From contig DXDD01000005.1 of the NCBI GenBank assembly GCA_019115665.1, positions 1-32,245 of the forward strand: 32,245 bases of DNA. The letters are read 5' to 3'. This DNA is from Candidatus Eisenbergiella pullistercoris. Lineage in GTDB: Bacteria > Bacillota > Clostridia > Lachnospirales > Lachnospiraceae. Under the pieces are notes generated by a model. It saw only the letters and a list, made by a program, of their open reading frames with translations. It did no database searches and was not told where the DNA came from. Positions 1 through 7,876 of the stretch are shown one piece after another (positions within the stretch are counted from its first letter, which is position 1; every line of letters begins with the position of its first letter). The translations under genes and the position numbers were made by a program.

Positions 1-385
1 CCGCTCATATTTAACACCTGGGAAGATCAAGGCTGGAATGAGCCGTTGATAGAAGAACGTTTTGATCCGGACAGAACGATCCTGTCTCTTGATTTTTCTC
101 CAAAACAGGCGAAGAAAAACAGGCGAAGAAAAACAGGCGAAGAAAACAGGCGAAGAAAAACAGGCGAAGAAAAACGGGCGAAGAAAACAGGCGAAGAAAA
201 CAGACGATAATATTAAAAAAATACTGCTTTATCTTGAAAAGAACGGAGAAGCAAAAACAAAAGATATTTCGGCCTGTCTTGGTCTCAGTTCATCAAGAAC
301 CCGAGCGCTTCTTTCCGAAATGGAAAATATTGAGGCTCTCGGTACAAATACGAACAGGCGCTACCGCCTGAAAGAACAGGACTGA
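1..385 (+). pseudogene. 3' end of AlbA_2/RecG-like ATP-binding protein, frameshifted in its linker repeat
   Basis: The window opens inside a gene. The first frame reads PLIFNTWEDQGWNEPLIEER then FDPDRTILSLDFSPKQAKK, which resembles the end of the ATPase part of AlbA_2 (divergent AAA-4, RecG-like) regulators; it stops at TAA 208-210. A second frame, open from before the linker to TGA 383-385, carries the expected C-terminal winged helix (residues DDNIKKILLYLEKNGEAKTK onward, with a SSSRTRALLSEM recognition-helix-like stretch). The two halves are joined by a Lys/Glu-rich linker encoded by 13/14-bp repeats. One extra A in the A5 run at 115-119 of the first repeat puts them out of frame; with A4 the linker would read QAKKTGEEK repeats straight into the HTH. 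It may be a dead gene, a phase-OFF allele or a sequencing error in a homopolymer. Family assignment is from memory of the domain style. Confidence 0.65.
107..201 (+). repeat. Seven tandem 13/14-bp repeats encoding a QAKKTGEEK-type linker
   Basis: The units are AGGCGAAGAAAAC (13 bp) or AGGCGAAGAAAAAC (14 bp), in the order 14,14,13,14,14,13,13; one unit begins with G instead of A. A 13+14 pair is 27 bp, i.e. nine codons, so a properly alternating array stays in frame. The first unit is 14 where 13 would be needed, which breaks the frame with the upstream ATPase part. Both unit number and A-run length could change by slippage. Confidence 0.9.
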
Positions 386-441
386 GTGTCCCTTCGGTCA
401 GACAGTTCTGTCCGCCCCGGCCACAGAAAAGGAGAATCGTG

Positions 442-1167
442 ATGGGAGAAAAAGCATTTGTCACAGGAGCATCCCGCGGAATCGGGAGAGCGATCGCAGA
501 AAAGCTTGCATCAGAAGGATACGACCTGTATCTGACCTGCCTGCATTCGATGGATGCCTTAACAGAATATGCGAAGGAACTGGAGCGAAAATACGGCGTT
601 TTCTGCCTGGCGCTCCAGGCGGATATGGGAAATGCGTCCGACGTGGAGCGGCTGTTTGAAGTTGCTTCTGTCCGTCGTCTGGATGTGCTGGTCAACAACG
701 CGGGGATCTCCCATATCGGTCTTCTGCAGGATATGACGCCGGAGGAATGGGACCGGGTGTTTTCCACCAATGTGAGAAGCTGCTTTCTCACCTGCCGGAA
801 GGCGATCCCTCTGATGCTCCGGGCCGGGCGCGGACGCATTCTCAATATTTCCTCAGTCTGGGGCGCTGCGGGCGCTTCCACAGAGGCCGCCTATTCCGCC
901 TCCAAGGGGGCGGTGAACAGCCTGACGAAGGCGCTGGCAAAGGAGCTGGCTCCAAGCGGGATCCAGGTAAACGCTCTGGCCTGCGGGGTGATCGATACGG
1001 ATATGAACCGCTGTTTTTCCGAAGAGGAGCGGCAGGCGCTCATGGAGGAAATCCCGGCGGGGCGTTTCGGGACACCCGAAGAAGCCGCCGATCTTGCCTT
1101 CCGGATTCTGGAAGCGCCGGCATATATGACCGGGCAGATCATCACCATGGACGGCGGATGGATCTGA
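442..1167 (+). CDS. SDR-family reductase, probable EF-P 5-aminopentanone reductase (YmfI-like)
   Basis: This is a complete classical short-chain dehydrogenase/reductase of 241 residues using NAD(P)H. It shows the Rossmann glycine motif TGASRGIG (8-15), the NNAG motif near 86-89, and the catalytic set Asn110, Ser138, Tyr151, Lys155 with normal spacing. The stretch NISSVWGAAGAS and the later ALACGVIDTDMN resemble the YmfI group, which in Bacillus reduces the 5-aminopentanone group on elongation factor P; a generic FabG-type 3-oxoacyl-ACP reductase is the alternative. ATG 442 is preferred over GTG 439 because GGAG at 431-434 then lies 7 nt upstream. It is convergent with the next gene and only 15 bp from its end. 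No fatty-acid genes lie nearby, which slightly favours the YmfI reading. Confidence 0.85.
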   Translation: MGEKAFVTGASRGIGRAIAEKLASEGYDLYLTCLHSMDALTEYAKELERKYGVFCLALQADMGNASDVERLFEVASVRRLDVLVNNAGISHIGLLQDMTPEEWDRVFSTNVRSCFLTCRKAIPLMLRAGRGRILNISSVWGAAGASTEAAYSASKGAVNSLTKALAKELAPSGIQVNALACGVIDTDMNRCFSEEERQALMEEIPAGRFGTPEEAADLAFRILEAPAYMTGQIITMDGGWI

Positions 1168-1182
1168 ACCGGCCTGGCGCCG

Positions 1183-2139
1183 TCACTGCAGCGCGTCCGG
1201 TTCCAGCCGGCCTGCCGCCTTTCTGTAGTCCCGCGGCGTCATGCCGAACAGGGCGCGGAACTTCTTATTAAAATAGGAGATATTATGAAAGCCGTTTTCC
1301 AGCGCCGCCTCCATGACGGGGCGGTCGGTTTCGGCAAGAAGCTGAGCCGCATGGAAAAGGCGGCACCGATTGATGTATTCCACGCAGGTCATCCCTGTGT
1401 ATCTGTGAAAAAAGCTCATGAAATGAGCCCGGCTGAAATGACAGAGACTGGAAAGCTCATCTATGGTCAGTTCTTCCATATAATGCATCTGGATATGAGA
1501 AAGAACCTCCTTCAGCTTTTCCGCCCGCTCCAGACTGACTGCGGAGCGTCCGTTCTTTCCCACAAAGCCATACTGATAGGCCAGACGGAACAACCGGAAC
1601 AGAAGCTCCTTCCGGTACAGCTCCTCCCCTTCCCGCCTTTCATCTCCCCTTTTCAGAGGGCTGGGCGCAAGCCGGTCCGAGCCGTTGGCATCCTCCACGC
1701 CGGAAAGAAGTTCCTTCAGGCAGGAAAGAAGCTCCGCATGGCCAGGCTGCCCCGGATGGATCACCGGCACAAAGGAGTACTTCCCCGTCTGCACCGGAGC
1801 GATATACCGGATGGTGCAGGCGTCCGGTATCTGCCCGCCCAGCAGATCCAGATGAAAGACCAGGCTGTCGGAGATCATTTCCGTCCCGGCAAACGCATGG
1901 GCGGAATGAAGCACATGCGGAGAGATCAGCAGGATATCGTCTTTCTGAACAGTAAAGCTTTCAAATCCGATATCATACCGGATGCTTCCCTCTTCGATCC
2001 AGGCCGCCTCCATTTCCTCGTGCCAGTGAAGCGGCAGCTCCCTGTAGGAATACGGCGCAACGCAGCGATAACGGCGGACAGGCATCAGAATATCTCCGTG
2101 CGCTTTTTCTCTGAAGGCTCCGGTCTGTGTTTTTTCCAT
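1183..2139 (-). CDS. AraC-family transcriptional regulator with N-terminal cupin
   Basis: 318 residues. The N-terminal half (about 15-150) has a cupin-like sensor pattern (LPLHWHEEMEAAWIEEGSIR, then FTVQKDDILLISPHVLHSAH). The C-terminal ~100 residues hold the two AraC helix-turn-helix motifs (ELTIDELSSLCHFSRAHF and MEAALENGFHNISYFNKKF) ending in the family tail FGMTPRDYRKA. It probably binds a small ligand, usually a sugar, and regulates carbohydrate genes, but the target is unknown because its neighbours are not sugar genes. GGAG lies 11 nt before the ATG. It follows the NlpC/P60 gene by 77 bp on the same strand, so it may be partly cotranscribed. Confidence 0.88.
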   Translation of the reverse strand: MEKTQTGAFREKAHGDILMPVRRYRCVAPYSYRELPLHWHEEMEAAWIEEGSIRYDIGFESFTVQKDDILLISPHVLHSAHAFAGTEMISDSLVFHLDLLGGQIPDACTIRYIAPVQTGKYSFVPVIHPGQPGHAELLSCLKELLSGVEDANGSDRLAPSPLKRGDERREGEELYRKELLFRLFRLAYQYGFVGKNGRSAVSLERAEKLKEVLSHIQMHYMEELTIDELSSLCHFSRAHFMSFFHRYTGMTCVEYINRCRLFHAAQLLAETDRPVMEAALENGFHNISYFNKKFRALFGMTPRDYRKAAGRLEPDALQ

Positions 2140-2216
2140 ATCCGAAAAATCTCCTTCGTTTTATCCGGTCAGTCTCCGGACGCTGCCGCCTGCGCCTCCC
2201 CTCCCGGTTCACGAGT

Positions 2217-3497
2217 TCAGTTCACGATCCTTCTTACAGAAAGGATGGTCTTGTAGGTTGCTGTGCCGTATTTGATCCCGGTCTTTACGCTGCTGGCATG
2301 GACGATACGGCCGTTTCCCAGATAAATGGCCACATGTCCGGCATAGCAGATCAGGTCGCCCGGCTGGGCTTCCGAGTAGGAAACCTCACGGCCCGCGCTT
2401 CTCTGCTGGGAGGAGGTTCTGGGGATGCTGTAACCAAAGGCCTTGTAAACCGACTGGGTGAAGCCGGAGCAGTCCGCTCCGTTGGTCAGGCTGGTACCTC
2501 CGGGAACGTAGGGATTTCCCACGAACTGACAGGCGTAATTTGCGATCTCGCTTCCCGTGGCGGAACCGTTGCTGCTGGACGGAGCGGGGGCGGATGAGGA
2601 GCTGCTCTTCGATTCGGATTCCTTTTCCGATTCCTTTTCGGAGGATTCCGCCTTTTTCTTTTTCTCTTCCTCCGCCTGCCGGCTTTCCTCGGCTCTGCGG
2701 CTTTCCTCTTCGGCCCTTCTGCGTTCTTCCTCTTCCTCCGCCCGTTTGGCTTCCTCCGCTGCGGCGATCTGGCGGATCTCTTCGTTCTGCTTTTTGATCT
2801 TTTCCTTATAGACGGCTGCCTGTTCCTGTGCTCTGGCAAGATCTCTCTCATAATCCGCAGAAACCGCCTTCTGCTCGTCCAGGGTTTCCTGCAGGGAGGT
2901 CTGCTCCTGCTCCAGCTCATACTGAGAAGCTTCCAGGTCGGATTTGTGGATCTCCAGATCCTCCTTCAGCTGCGCCACCTCCTTTACGGTGGCGGCATAA
3001 TCGTCCAGCATTTTCCGGTCATAGGTATAGATTTCCTGCACATACTCCGCCTTGTTCAGAAGATCTCCCCAGCTTTTTGCCTCCAGAAGGATCTGCAGGT
3101 AGCTGTTTTCTCCCTTTTCATACAGATACTGGATCCGCTTCTTCATGGCGGTGTACTGCTCTTCTTCCTTCACCTTCGCGGCGTCATAGTCGGACTGGGC
3201 CTGAACGATCTGCTCCTGGGTATCGGCGATCTCCTCCTCCATCAAATCCACGCTGACCATGATCTCCGCGATCTGGCCGGTCAGCTCGTCGATCTGCGCG
3301 TCCACGTCCTCCTTTTCTCCGGACAGGTCGCTGATCTGGTCGTTGATGGCGTCCAGCTCGCTCTGTGTGCTGTTTTTCTGGCTTTCCTTTTCTTCCCTCT
3401 GTTTCTTCAGCTCGCTGCTGCTGGTGGCGTACACCGGCTGAACCGACGTGACCGCGACCATGACGAGGAGAAACAGGCTGAAAAGTTTCTTTCGCAT
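2217..3497 (-). CDS. Secreted NlpC/P60 peptidoglycan hydrolase with CwlO-like coiled coil
   Basis: 426 residues. Residues 1-24 form a Sec signal peptide ending VQPVYA. Residues ~27-290 are heptad-rich coiled coil (SSELKKQREEKESQ onward), turning into a Glu/Arg/Lys and then Ser-rich linker. The last ~110 residues are an NlpC/P60 domain with Cys343 (ADCSGF), His388 (GHVAIYL) and His400 (RIVHAS) as the catalytic set. Such proteins are gamma-D-glutamyl-diaminopimelate endopeptidases that open the wall during growth; the coiled coil usually mediates regulation, by FtsEX in the CwlO model. A GA-rich leader (AAGGGACAGGAT) precedes the ATG. It lies 175 bp after asnS on the same strand, with no clear terminator between them. 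Confidence 0.93.
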   Translation of the reverse strand: MRKKLFSLFLLVMVAVTSVQPVYATSSSELKKQREEKESQKNSTQSELDAINDQISDLSGEKEDVDAQIDELTGQIAEIMVSVDLMEEEIADTQEQIVQAQSDYDAAKVKEEEQYTAMKKRIQYLYEKGENSYLQILLEAKSWGDLLNKAEYVQEIYTYDRKMLDDYAATVKEVAQLKEDLEIHKSDLEASQYELEQEQTSLQETLDEQKAVSADYERDLARAQEQAAVYKEKIKKQNEEIRQIAAAEEAKRAEEEEERRRAEEESRRAEESRQAEEEKKKKAESSEKESEKESESKSSSSSAPAPSSSNGSATGSEIANYACQFVGNPYVPGGTSLTNGADCSGFTQSVYKAFGYSIPRTSSQQRSAGREVSYSEAQPGDLICYAGHVAIYLGNGRIVHASSVKTGIKYGTATYKTILSVRRIVN

Positions 3498-3672
3498 ATC
3501 CTGTCCCTTCTTTATCGCAAGGTATCCTGGCGGCGCGCCGTGCCGGAAGGCAGAAGGCGGCCGCTTTGGGGCATGAACGTGAAATAAGGCGGTTACGGGT
3601 CAGCCGGGACTTCGCATTTGCAGCGCAGCCCGTTCGGAAATGACCCGGCGGCCGGGTGAATGGTAACGGAAA

Positions 3673-5064
3673 TTACAGATCGCAGTTCTTCACGGTTCTG
3701 GGGAAGGGGATCACGTCCCTGATGTTGCCCATACCGGTCAGATACATGACGCAGCGCTCAAAGCCCAGCCCGAAGCCTGCGTGGCGGGCGGAGCCGTAGC
3801 GGCGCAGATCCAGGTAAAACTCGTAGTCTTCCCGGTTCAGTCCCAGCTCGTCCATCCTCTTTTCCAGAAGCTCCAGCTTGTCCTCTCTCTGGCTTCCGCC
3901 GATGATCTCGCCGATGCCCGGCACCAGGCAGTCCATGGCGGCGACGGTCTTTCCGTCCTCGTTCAGCTTCATGTAGAAGGCCTTGATCTCCTTGGGATAG
4001 TCGGTCACGAATACCGGACGCTTGAATTCCTTTTCCGTCAGGAAGCGCTCGTGCTCGGTCTGCAGATCGCTGCCCCAGTGTACCTTGTATTCAAATTCAT
4101 CGTTGTGCTTTTCCAGGATCTCAATGGCCTCGGTATAGGTCACATGGCCGAACTCGGAATCCAGCACGTGCTGCAGCCGTTCGATCAGGCCCTTGTCCAC
4201 AAACTGGTTGAAAAAGGCCATCTCCTCCGGCGCGTTTTCCAGAACGTAGCGGATGATGTATTTCAGCATGCTTTCCGCCAGGATCATGTCGTCCTTCAGG
4301 TCCGCGAAGCACATCTCCGGCTCGATCATCCAGAATTCCGCCGCGTGGCGGGTGGTGTTGGAATTCTCCGCACGGAAGGTGGGGCCGAAGGTATAGACGT
4401 TGCGGAAGGCAAAGGCATAGGTCTCCGCGTCGAGCTGGCCGCTCACCGTCAGGTTGGTGGGCTTTCCGAAGAAGTCCTGGCTGTAGTCCACCTTTCCGTC
4501 CGCCGTCTTCGGCACATTCGCAAGATCCAGAGTAGTCACCTGGAACATTTCTCCCGCGCCCTCGCAGTCGCTTCCCGTGATCAGAGGAGTGTGCACGTAC
4601 ACAAAGCCCTTCTCCTGGAAAAAGCGGTGGATGGCATAGGCCGCAAGGGAACGGACGCGGAACACCGCCTGGAAGGTATTGGTCCTCGCCCGGAGATGGG
4701 AAATGGTACGCAGATATTCAAAGCTGTGGCGCTTCTTCTGAAGCGGATAGTCGGACGGAGACGCGCCCTCCACAACAACCTCCTGTGCCTGCATTTCAAA
4801 GGGCTGCTTCGCGCCCGGCGTCGCCACGATGGTTCCGGTCACGATGACCGCAGCGCCCACGCCGATCTTTGCGATGGAGGAAAAATCCGTGAGCTGATCG
4901 GAATAAACCACCTGCAGCGGCTCAAAAAAGCTGCCGTCGTTTACCACCAGGAAACCGAAGGTCCTGGAATCCCGGTTGCTTCTCACCCAGCCGCCGACCG
5001 TCACGGTTTTTCCTGCGTAGCTTTCCTTTTCTCTGAACAGATCTCTGATGTTTGTCAGTTCCAT
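3673..5064 (-). CDS. asnS: Asparaginyl-tRNA synthetase
   Basis: 463 residues, normal length for bacterial AsnRS, which charges tRNA-Asn in the cytoplasm. The N-terminal OB-fold anticodon-binding domain spans about 1-120 ([20 protein letters not shown]). The class II catalytic core follows, with motif 2 [20 protein letters not shown] and motif 3 [16 protein letters not shown] near the end. Two in-frame ATGs exist; the second (5062-5064, [10 protein letters not shown]) is preferred because AAGGGG lies 9 nt before it and only 3 nt before the first (5068-5070). No T-box leader is visible. It follows the PPIase lipoprotein gene by 56 bp, probably in one transcript. Confidence 0.96.
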   Translation of the reverse strand: MELTNIRDLFREKESYAGKTVTVGGWVRSNRDSRTFGFLVVNDGSFFEPLQVVYSDQLTDFSSIAKIGVGAAVIVTGTIVATPGAKQPFEMQAQEVVVEGASPSDYPLQKKRHSFEYLRTISHLRARTNTFQAVFRVRSLAAYAIHRFFQEKGFVYVHTPLITGSDCEGAGEMFQVTTLDLANVPKTADGKVDYSQDFFGKPTNLTVSGQLDAETYAFAFRNVYTFGPTFRAENSNTTRHAAEFWMIEPEMCFADLKDDMILAESMLKYIIRYVLENAPEEMAFFNQFVDKGLIERLQHVLDSEFGHVTYTEAIEILEKHNDEFEYKVHWGSDLQTEHERFLTEKEFKRPVFVTDYPKEIKAFYMKLNEDGKTVAAMDCLVPGIGEIIGGSQREDKLELLEKRMDELGLNREDYEFYLDLRRYGSARHAGFGLGFERCVMYLTGMGNIRDVIPFPRTVKNCDL

Positions 5065-5120
5065 TGTCATAAACCCCTTTTTCTGCCGTTGCCGGCCATA
5101 TTTTTCTGTTGTTTCCTTCC

Positions 5121-6350
5121 TTATTCAGCGGCCTGCGCGGTTTCGGTCTCTTCAGCTTCGGTCTCTGCCGCTTCCGTCTCTGTCTCCGCTGCTTCCGCCG
5201 CTTCTGGCTCCACATCCACTACCTCTGCATTTTCCAGGAGAAAATCCAGTACTTTTTCCGTCAGCATATATTCCCGGTAGCCTTCCGCATCCAGGGCCTC
5301 CCGGTAAGCGTCCGCGTCCTCGTAGCCCATGGAAACGGCGTTGGCTTCGATCTCCTCATCCAGCTCCTCGTCCGTCACCTCAATGCCCTCCGCTTCCGCG
5401 ATGGCCTGCATGGTGATGAGCTGTTTTGCCGCATTGCGGGCGGATTCCATGATGGTCTCCTCGGAGGTACCGTTCAGGCTGAGGAAGGTTTCCAGATCGT
5501 ATCCGTACATGGACGCGTAATAGTTCATGTTGTCGATGAGCCTGCTGTAATAGCGGTTCGTCATGTCCTCCGGAGGGTCCTGCAGCTCGGCGTTGTTCAT
5601 GACCGTCTCCAGAACGGCCATCTCAGCCTCCGCGTCATGGTTCGCCTGCTGTTCTTCCATCAGCAGGTCGTAGGCGTACTGCCGGTATTCCTCCACCGTT
5701 TCCGCGCCCACGCCCAGGCCCTGGACAAATTCGTCCGTCAGCTCGGGAAGGGTCTCCACGCTGATGCTGTTCACGGTGACGGTGAAAACCGCGTCCTTTC
5801 CCGCCACGTCCGTTCCGTGGTAATCCTCGGGGAAGGTCACCTCCACGTCACGGGTCTCGCCCGTCTCGGCGCCGATCAGTCCATCCTCAAAGCCGTCGAT
5901 GAAGGAGCCGGAGCCGATGGCCAGATCATAGCCCTCCGCCGTGCCTCCGTCAAAGGCCACGCCGTCGATCTTTCCTTCATAGTCGATATTGACGATGTCT
6001 CCCTCCTGCACAGGACGGTCCGTCACCTCTGTGGTCAGCATGTTGCTCTGCAGCACATAATCGATATAGCTGTCCAGATATTCGTCCGTCACTACGGCGG
6101 CGTCCACGGACACCTTCACGCCCTTATAATCGCCGAGCGTCACATAATCCGATACGGTGATCCCGTTCAGATAGGCCTCCGGGCCGTAATCCTCCGCAGC
6201 CGCGGTTCCGTCTTCCGCCGCGCTCTCCCCGGCGCTTTCCTGAACCGTTTCAGCCGGATCTTTCTCCGCTTGTGCACAGCCGGCCGCAAAAACGCCCAAA
6301 AGCGCCGCGCAGGCCGCAGCCAGCGCCGCTTTCCTGATAAATTTTTTCAT
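5121..6350 (-). CDS. FKBP-type peptidyl-prolyl isomerase lipoprotein (trigger-factor-like)
   Basis: 409 residues. The signal peptide ends in the lipobox FAAG-Cys25, so it is expected to be a membrane-anchored lipoprotein outside the cell. Residues ~110-200 are an FKBP domain ([17 protein letters not shown], then [20 protein letters not shown] and [13 protein letters not shown]). Residues ~205-380 match the helical C-terminal chaperone part of trigger factor ([20 protein letters not shown]). The tail after ~385 is Glu/Ala/Thr-rich low complexity. Many databases name this type trigger factor, but lacking the ribosome-binding N-domain and having a lipobox, it is better seen as an extracytoplasmic foldase comparable in role to PrsA. 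Upstream lies a TTTCAC-17-TACAAT promoter. Confidence 0.9.
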   Translation of the reverse strand: MKKFIRKAALAAACAALLGVFAAGCAQAEKDPAETVQESAGESAAEDGTAAAEDYGPEAYLNGITVSDYVTLGDYKGVKVSVDAAVVTDEYLDSYIDYVLQSNMLTTEVTDRPVQEGDIVNIDYEGKIDGVAFDGGTAEGYDLAIGSGSFIDGFEDGLIGAETGETRDVEVTFPEDYHGTDVAGKDAVFTVTVNSISVETLPELTDEFVQGLGVGAETVEEYRQYAYDLLMEEQQANHDAEAEMAVLETVMNNAELQDPPEDMTNRYYSRLIDNMNYYASMYGYDLETFLSLNGTSEETIMESARNAAKQLITMQAIAEAEGIEVTDEELDEEIEANAVSMGYEDADAYREALDAEGYREYMLTEKVLDFLLENAEVVDVEPEAAEAAETETEAAETEAEETETAQAAE

Positions 6351-6509
6351 CTCCTCTTGTTTCCTTTCTGCCGCCCGGGGCGACTCTTTTCCTTCTTTTC
6401 TGCCGCCGGAGGGCGGCTCCTTTCTTTTCCTTCCCGCCGCCTTCCGGCAGCGCTTTTATTCCGCATCTGTTTCGGCATCCATCATTGCTTTCTGAAAGGA
6501 CTGCCCCTT

Positions 6510-6538
6510 ATTGTAGCATATTTTTTCTTCCCGTGAAA
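6510..6538 (-). promoter_or_regulatory. Promoter for the PPIase lipoprotein-asnS transcript
   Basis: On the minus strand -35 TTTCAC (6533-6538) and -10 TACAAT (6510-6515) are separated by 17 bp. The leader to the ATG at 6350 is about 150 nt and pyrimidine/GC rich. Together with the facing promoter at 6558-6586 it accounts for the gene-free stretch 6351-6675, in which nothing else was recognised. Confidence 0.55.
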
Positions 6539-6557
6539 CCCTTTTATTCTCTATCCC

Positions 6558-6586
6558 TTGCCTGGTCCGCGAAATTCTGTTACAAT
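6558..6586 (+). promoter_or_regulatory. Promoter for the small membrane-anchored protein gene
   Basis: -35 TTGCCT (6558-6563), 17-bp spacer, -10 TACAAT (6581-6586), about 90 bp before the GTG start at 6676. It is divergent from the lipoprotein promoter, with about 20 bp between the two -35 boxes. Confidence 0.65.
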
Positions 6587-6675
6587 GTCTTTGATTTCAG
6601 TCAGTACCCGCAGCAGGCTGCGGAACATCAAAGGAAAAATGCCGCCTGGACGGCAGGAAAAGAGGAGGTCGCTTC

Positions 6676-7155
6676 GTGAATCCCGTAACAATTGTATTAT
6701 TGGTCATTCTGGCCGTATTGATCATCGCCGTGGTGGCGCTGTATTTTTTCGGCAAAAAAGCGCAGAAAAAGCAGGCGGAGCAGCAGCAGCAGATCGAAGC
6801 CTATAAGCAGTCCGTATCGATGCTGATCATAGACAAGAAACGGATGCGGCTGAAGGACGCCGGTCTTCCCGACATTGTGATGGCACAGACGCCCAAGCTT
6901 CTGCGCCGAGCAAAGCTTCCCATCGTCAAGGCCAAGGTCGGCCCGCAGATCATGACGCTGGTGTGCGAGGACAGCATTTTCGATTCCGTGCCGGTGAAGA
7001 AGGAGGTCAAGGCCACGGTGAGCGGCATCTACATCACCGCGGTGAAGGGGCTTCATGGAAATTCGCTTGCAAAGCCCGTCCAGAAAAAGAAGAGCTGGTT
7101 CAAGCGGCAGGTGGAAAAACTTCAGGAAAAGGCGGGAGCCAAACCGCTGAAATAA
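6676..7155 (+). CDS. Small membrane-anchored protein of unknown function
   Basis: 159 residues starting at GTG 6676, supported by GGAGG at 6664-6668, 7 nt upstream. Residues ~4-26 are one hydrophobic helix (VTIVLLVILAVLIIAVVALYFF), followed by a basic Gln-rich segment (KKAQKKQAEQQQQIEAYKQS). The rest (about 45-130) looks like a compact folded domain rich in Val/Ile/Lys (LLRRAKLPIVKAKVGPQIMT, then VKKEVKATVSGIYIT), ending in a basic amphipathic tail. The topology suggests N-out/C-in, with the domain in the cytoplasm. No family was recognised with confidence. It has its own promoter and terminator and is therefore probably a single-gene unit. Confidence 0.8.
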   Translation: MNPVTIVLLVILAVLIIAVVALYFFGKKAQKKQAEQQQQIEAYKQSVSMLIIDKKRMRLKDAGLPDIVMAQTPKLLRRAKLPIVKAKVGPQIMTLVCEDSIFDSVPVKKEVKATVSGIYITAVKGLHGNSLAKPVQKKKSWFKRQVEKLQEKAGAKPLK

Positions 7156-7162
7156 GGATTTT

Positions 7163-7198
7163 AGCCGCAGGCCATTCGTTGTCTGCGGCTCTTTTTTT
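7163..7198 (+). terminator. Rho-independent terminator
   Basis: AGCCGCAG (7163-7170) pairs perfectly with CTGCGGCT (7183-7190) across a 12-nt loop, followed by C and seven T (7192-7198). It ends the transcript of the preceding small membrane-anchored gene. Confidence 0.92.
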
Positions 7199-7273
7199 CA
7201 GGACAGACGAGGGAAAACGCAGCAGAAAACGCAGCCGCGGTTTCTCTTTGTCCCGCTTCGGAAAGGAGGAAAT

Positions 7274-7852
7274 ATGTTAAAGGACCTGGTTATGAAAAAC
7301 AGAAGCTTCCGCGGCTATGATGAGACGCGGAAACTCACAGAAGAAGAGCTGCTTGAGCTCGTGGATCTCACCCGCTATACAGCGTCCAGCGGCAACACGC
7401 AGCCGTTAAAGTATCACATCGCTTATGAAAAGGAAGAGATGGACGCCATCCAGGCCCTGACGAAGTGGGCCGCCGCCCTCCCGCAGCTTTCGCTCCCCTG
7501 GCCGGGCCAATGTCCCACCGGCTTTATCGTGATCTGCCTGGACAAAAGCATCGCGCCGAATGAAACCGCCTTTTTAAGAGACGTAGGGATCGCCGCGCAG
7601 ACCATCCTTCTGGCCGCGACAGAGAAGGGCCTCGGCGGATGCATGATCGGGAATTTCAACCGTTCCGCGCTGAAGGAGCTGATTCAGCTTCCTGAAAACG
7701 TGGAACCCAATCTCGTGGTCGCCATCGGAAAGCCCGCGGAAAAGATCGTTCTCACGGAGGCGGGAGCAGATGGAAATACGCGCTATTACAGAGACGAAAC
7801 GGGGACGGTGCATTTCGTTCCCAAGCGCGCGCTGAAGGATATTTTGTTGTAA
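7274..7852 (+). CDS. Nitroreductase-family flavoprotein
   Basis: 192 residues. The N-terminus KNRSFRGYDETRKLTEEELL, the substrate/FMN segment SSGNTQPLKYHI (about 37-48) and the late FMN-binding GLGGCMIGNFNR (about 119-130) are typical of FMN-dependent nitroreductase/NAD(P)H oxidoreductases, which act as dimers. The substrate cannot be inferred. GGAGG lies 5 nt before the ATG. It follows a terminator by 75 bp, in which no strong promoter was seen, and is convergent with the AAA_14 ATPase gene (24 bp between stops, no terminator visible). Confidence 0.9.
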   Translation: MLKDLVMKNRSFRGYDETRKLTEEELLELVDLTRYTASSGNTQPLKYHIAYEKEEMDAIQALTKWAAALPQLSLPWPGQCPTGFIVICLDKSIAPNETAFLRDVGIAAQTILLAATEKGLGGCMIGNFNRSALKELIQLPENVEPNLVVAIGKPAEKIVLTEAGADGNTRYYRDETGTVHFVPKRALKDILL

Positions 7853-7876
7853 AAAGTGCAGGCCGGGCAGCTTCCA

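Noticed and set aside
3640-3660. ACCCGG-CGG-CCGGGT palindrome after asnS as terminator
   Set aside because: No T run follows on the minus strand and arms are only 6 bp.
5065-5120. T-box riboswitch before asnS
   Set aside because: Only 56 bp separate it from the upstream gene and no T-box sequence or terminator/antiterminator is visible.
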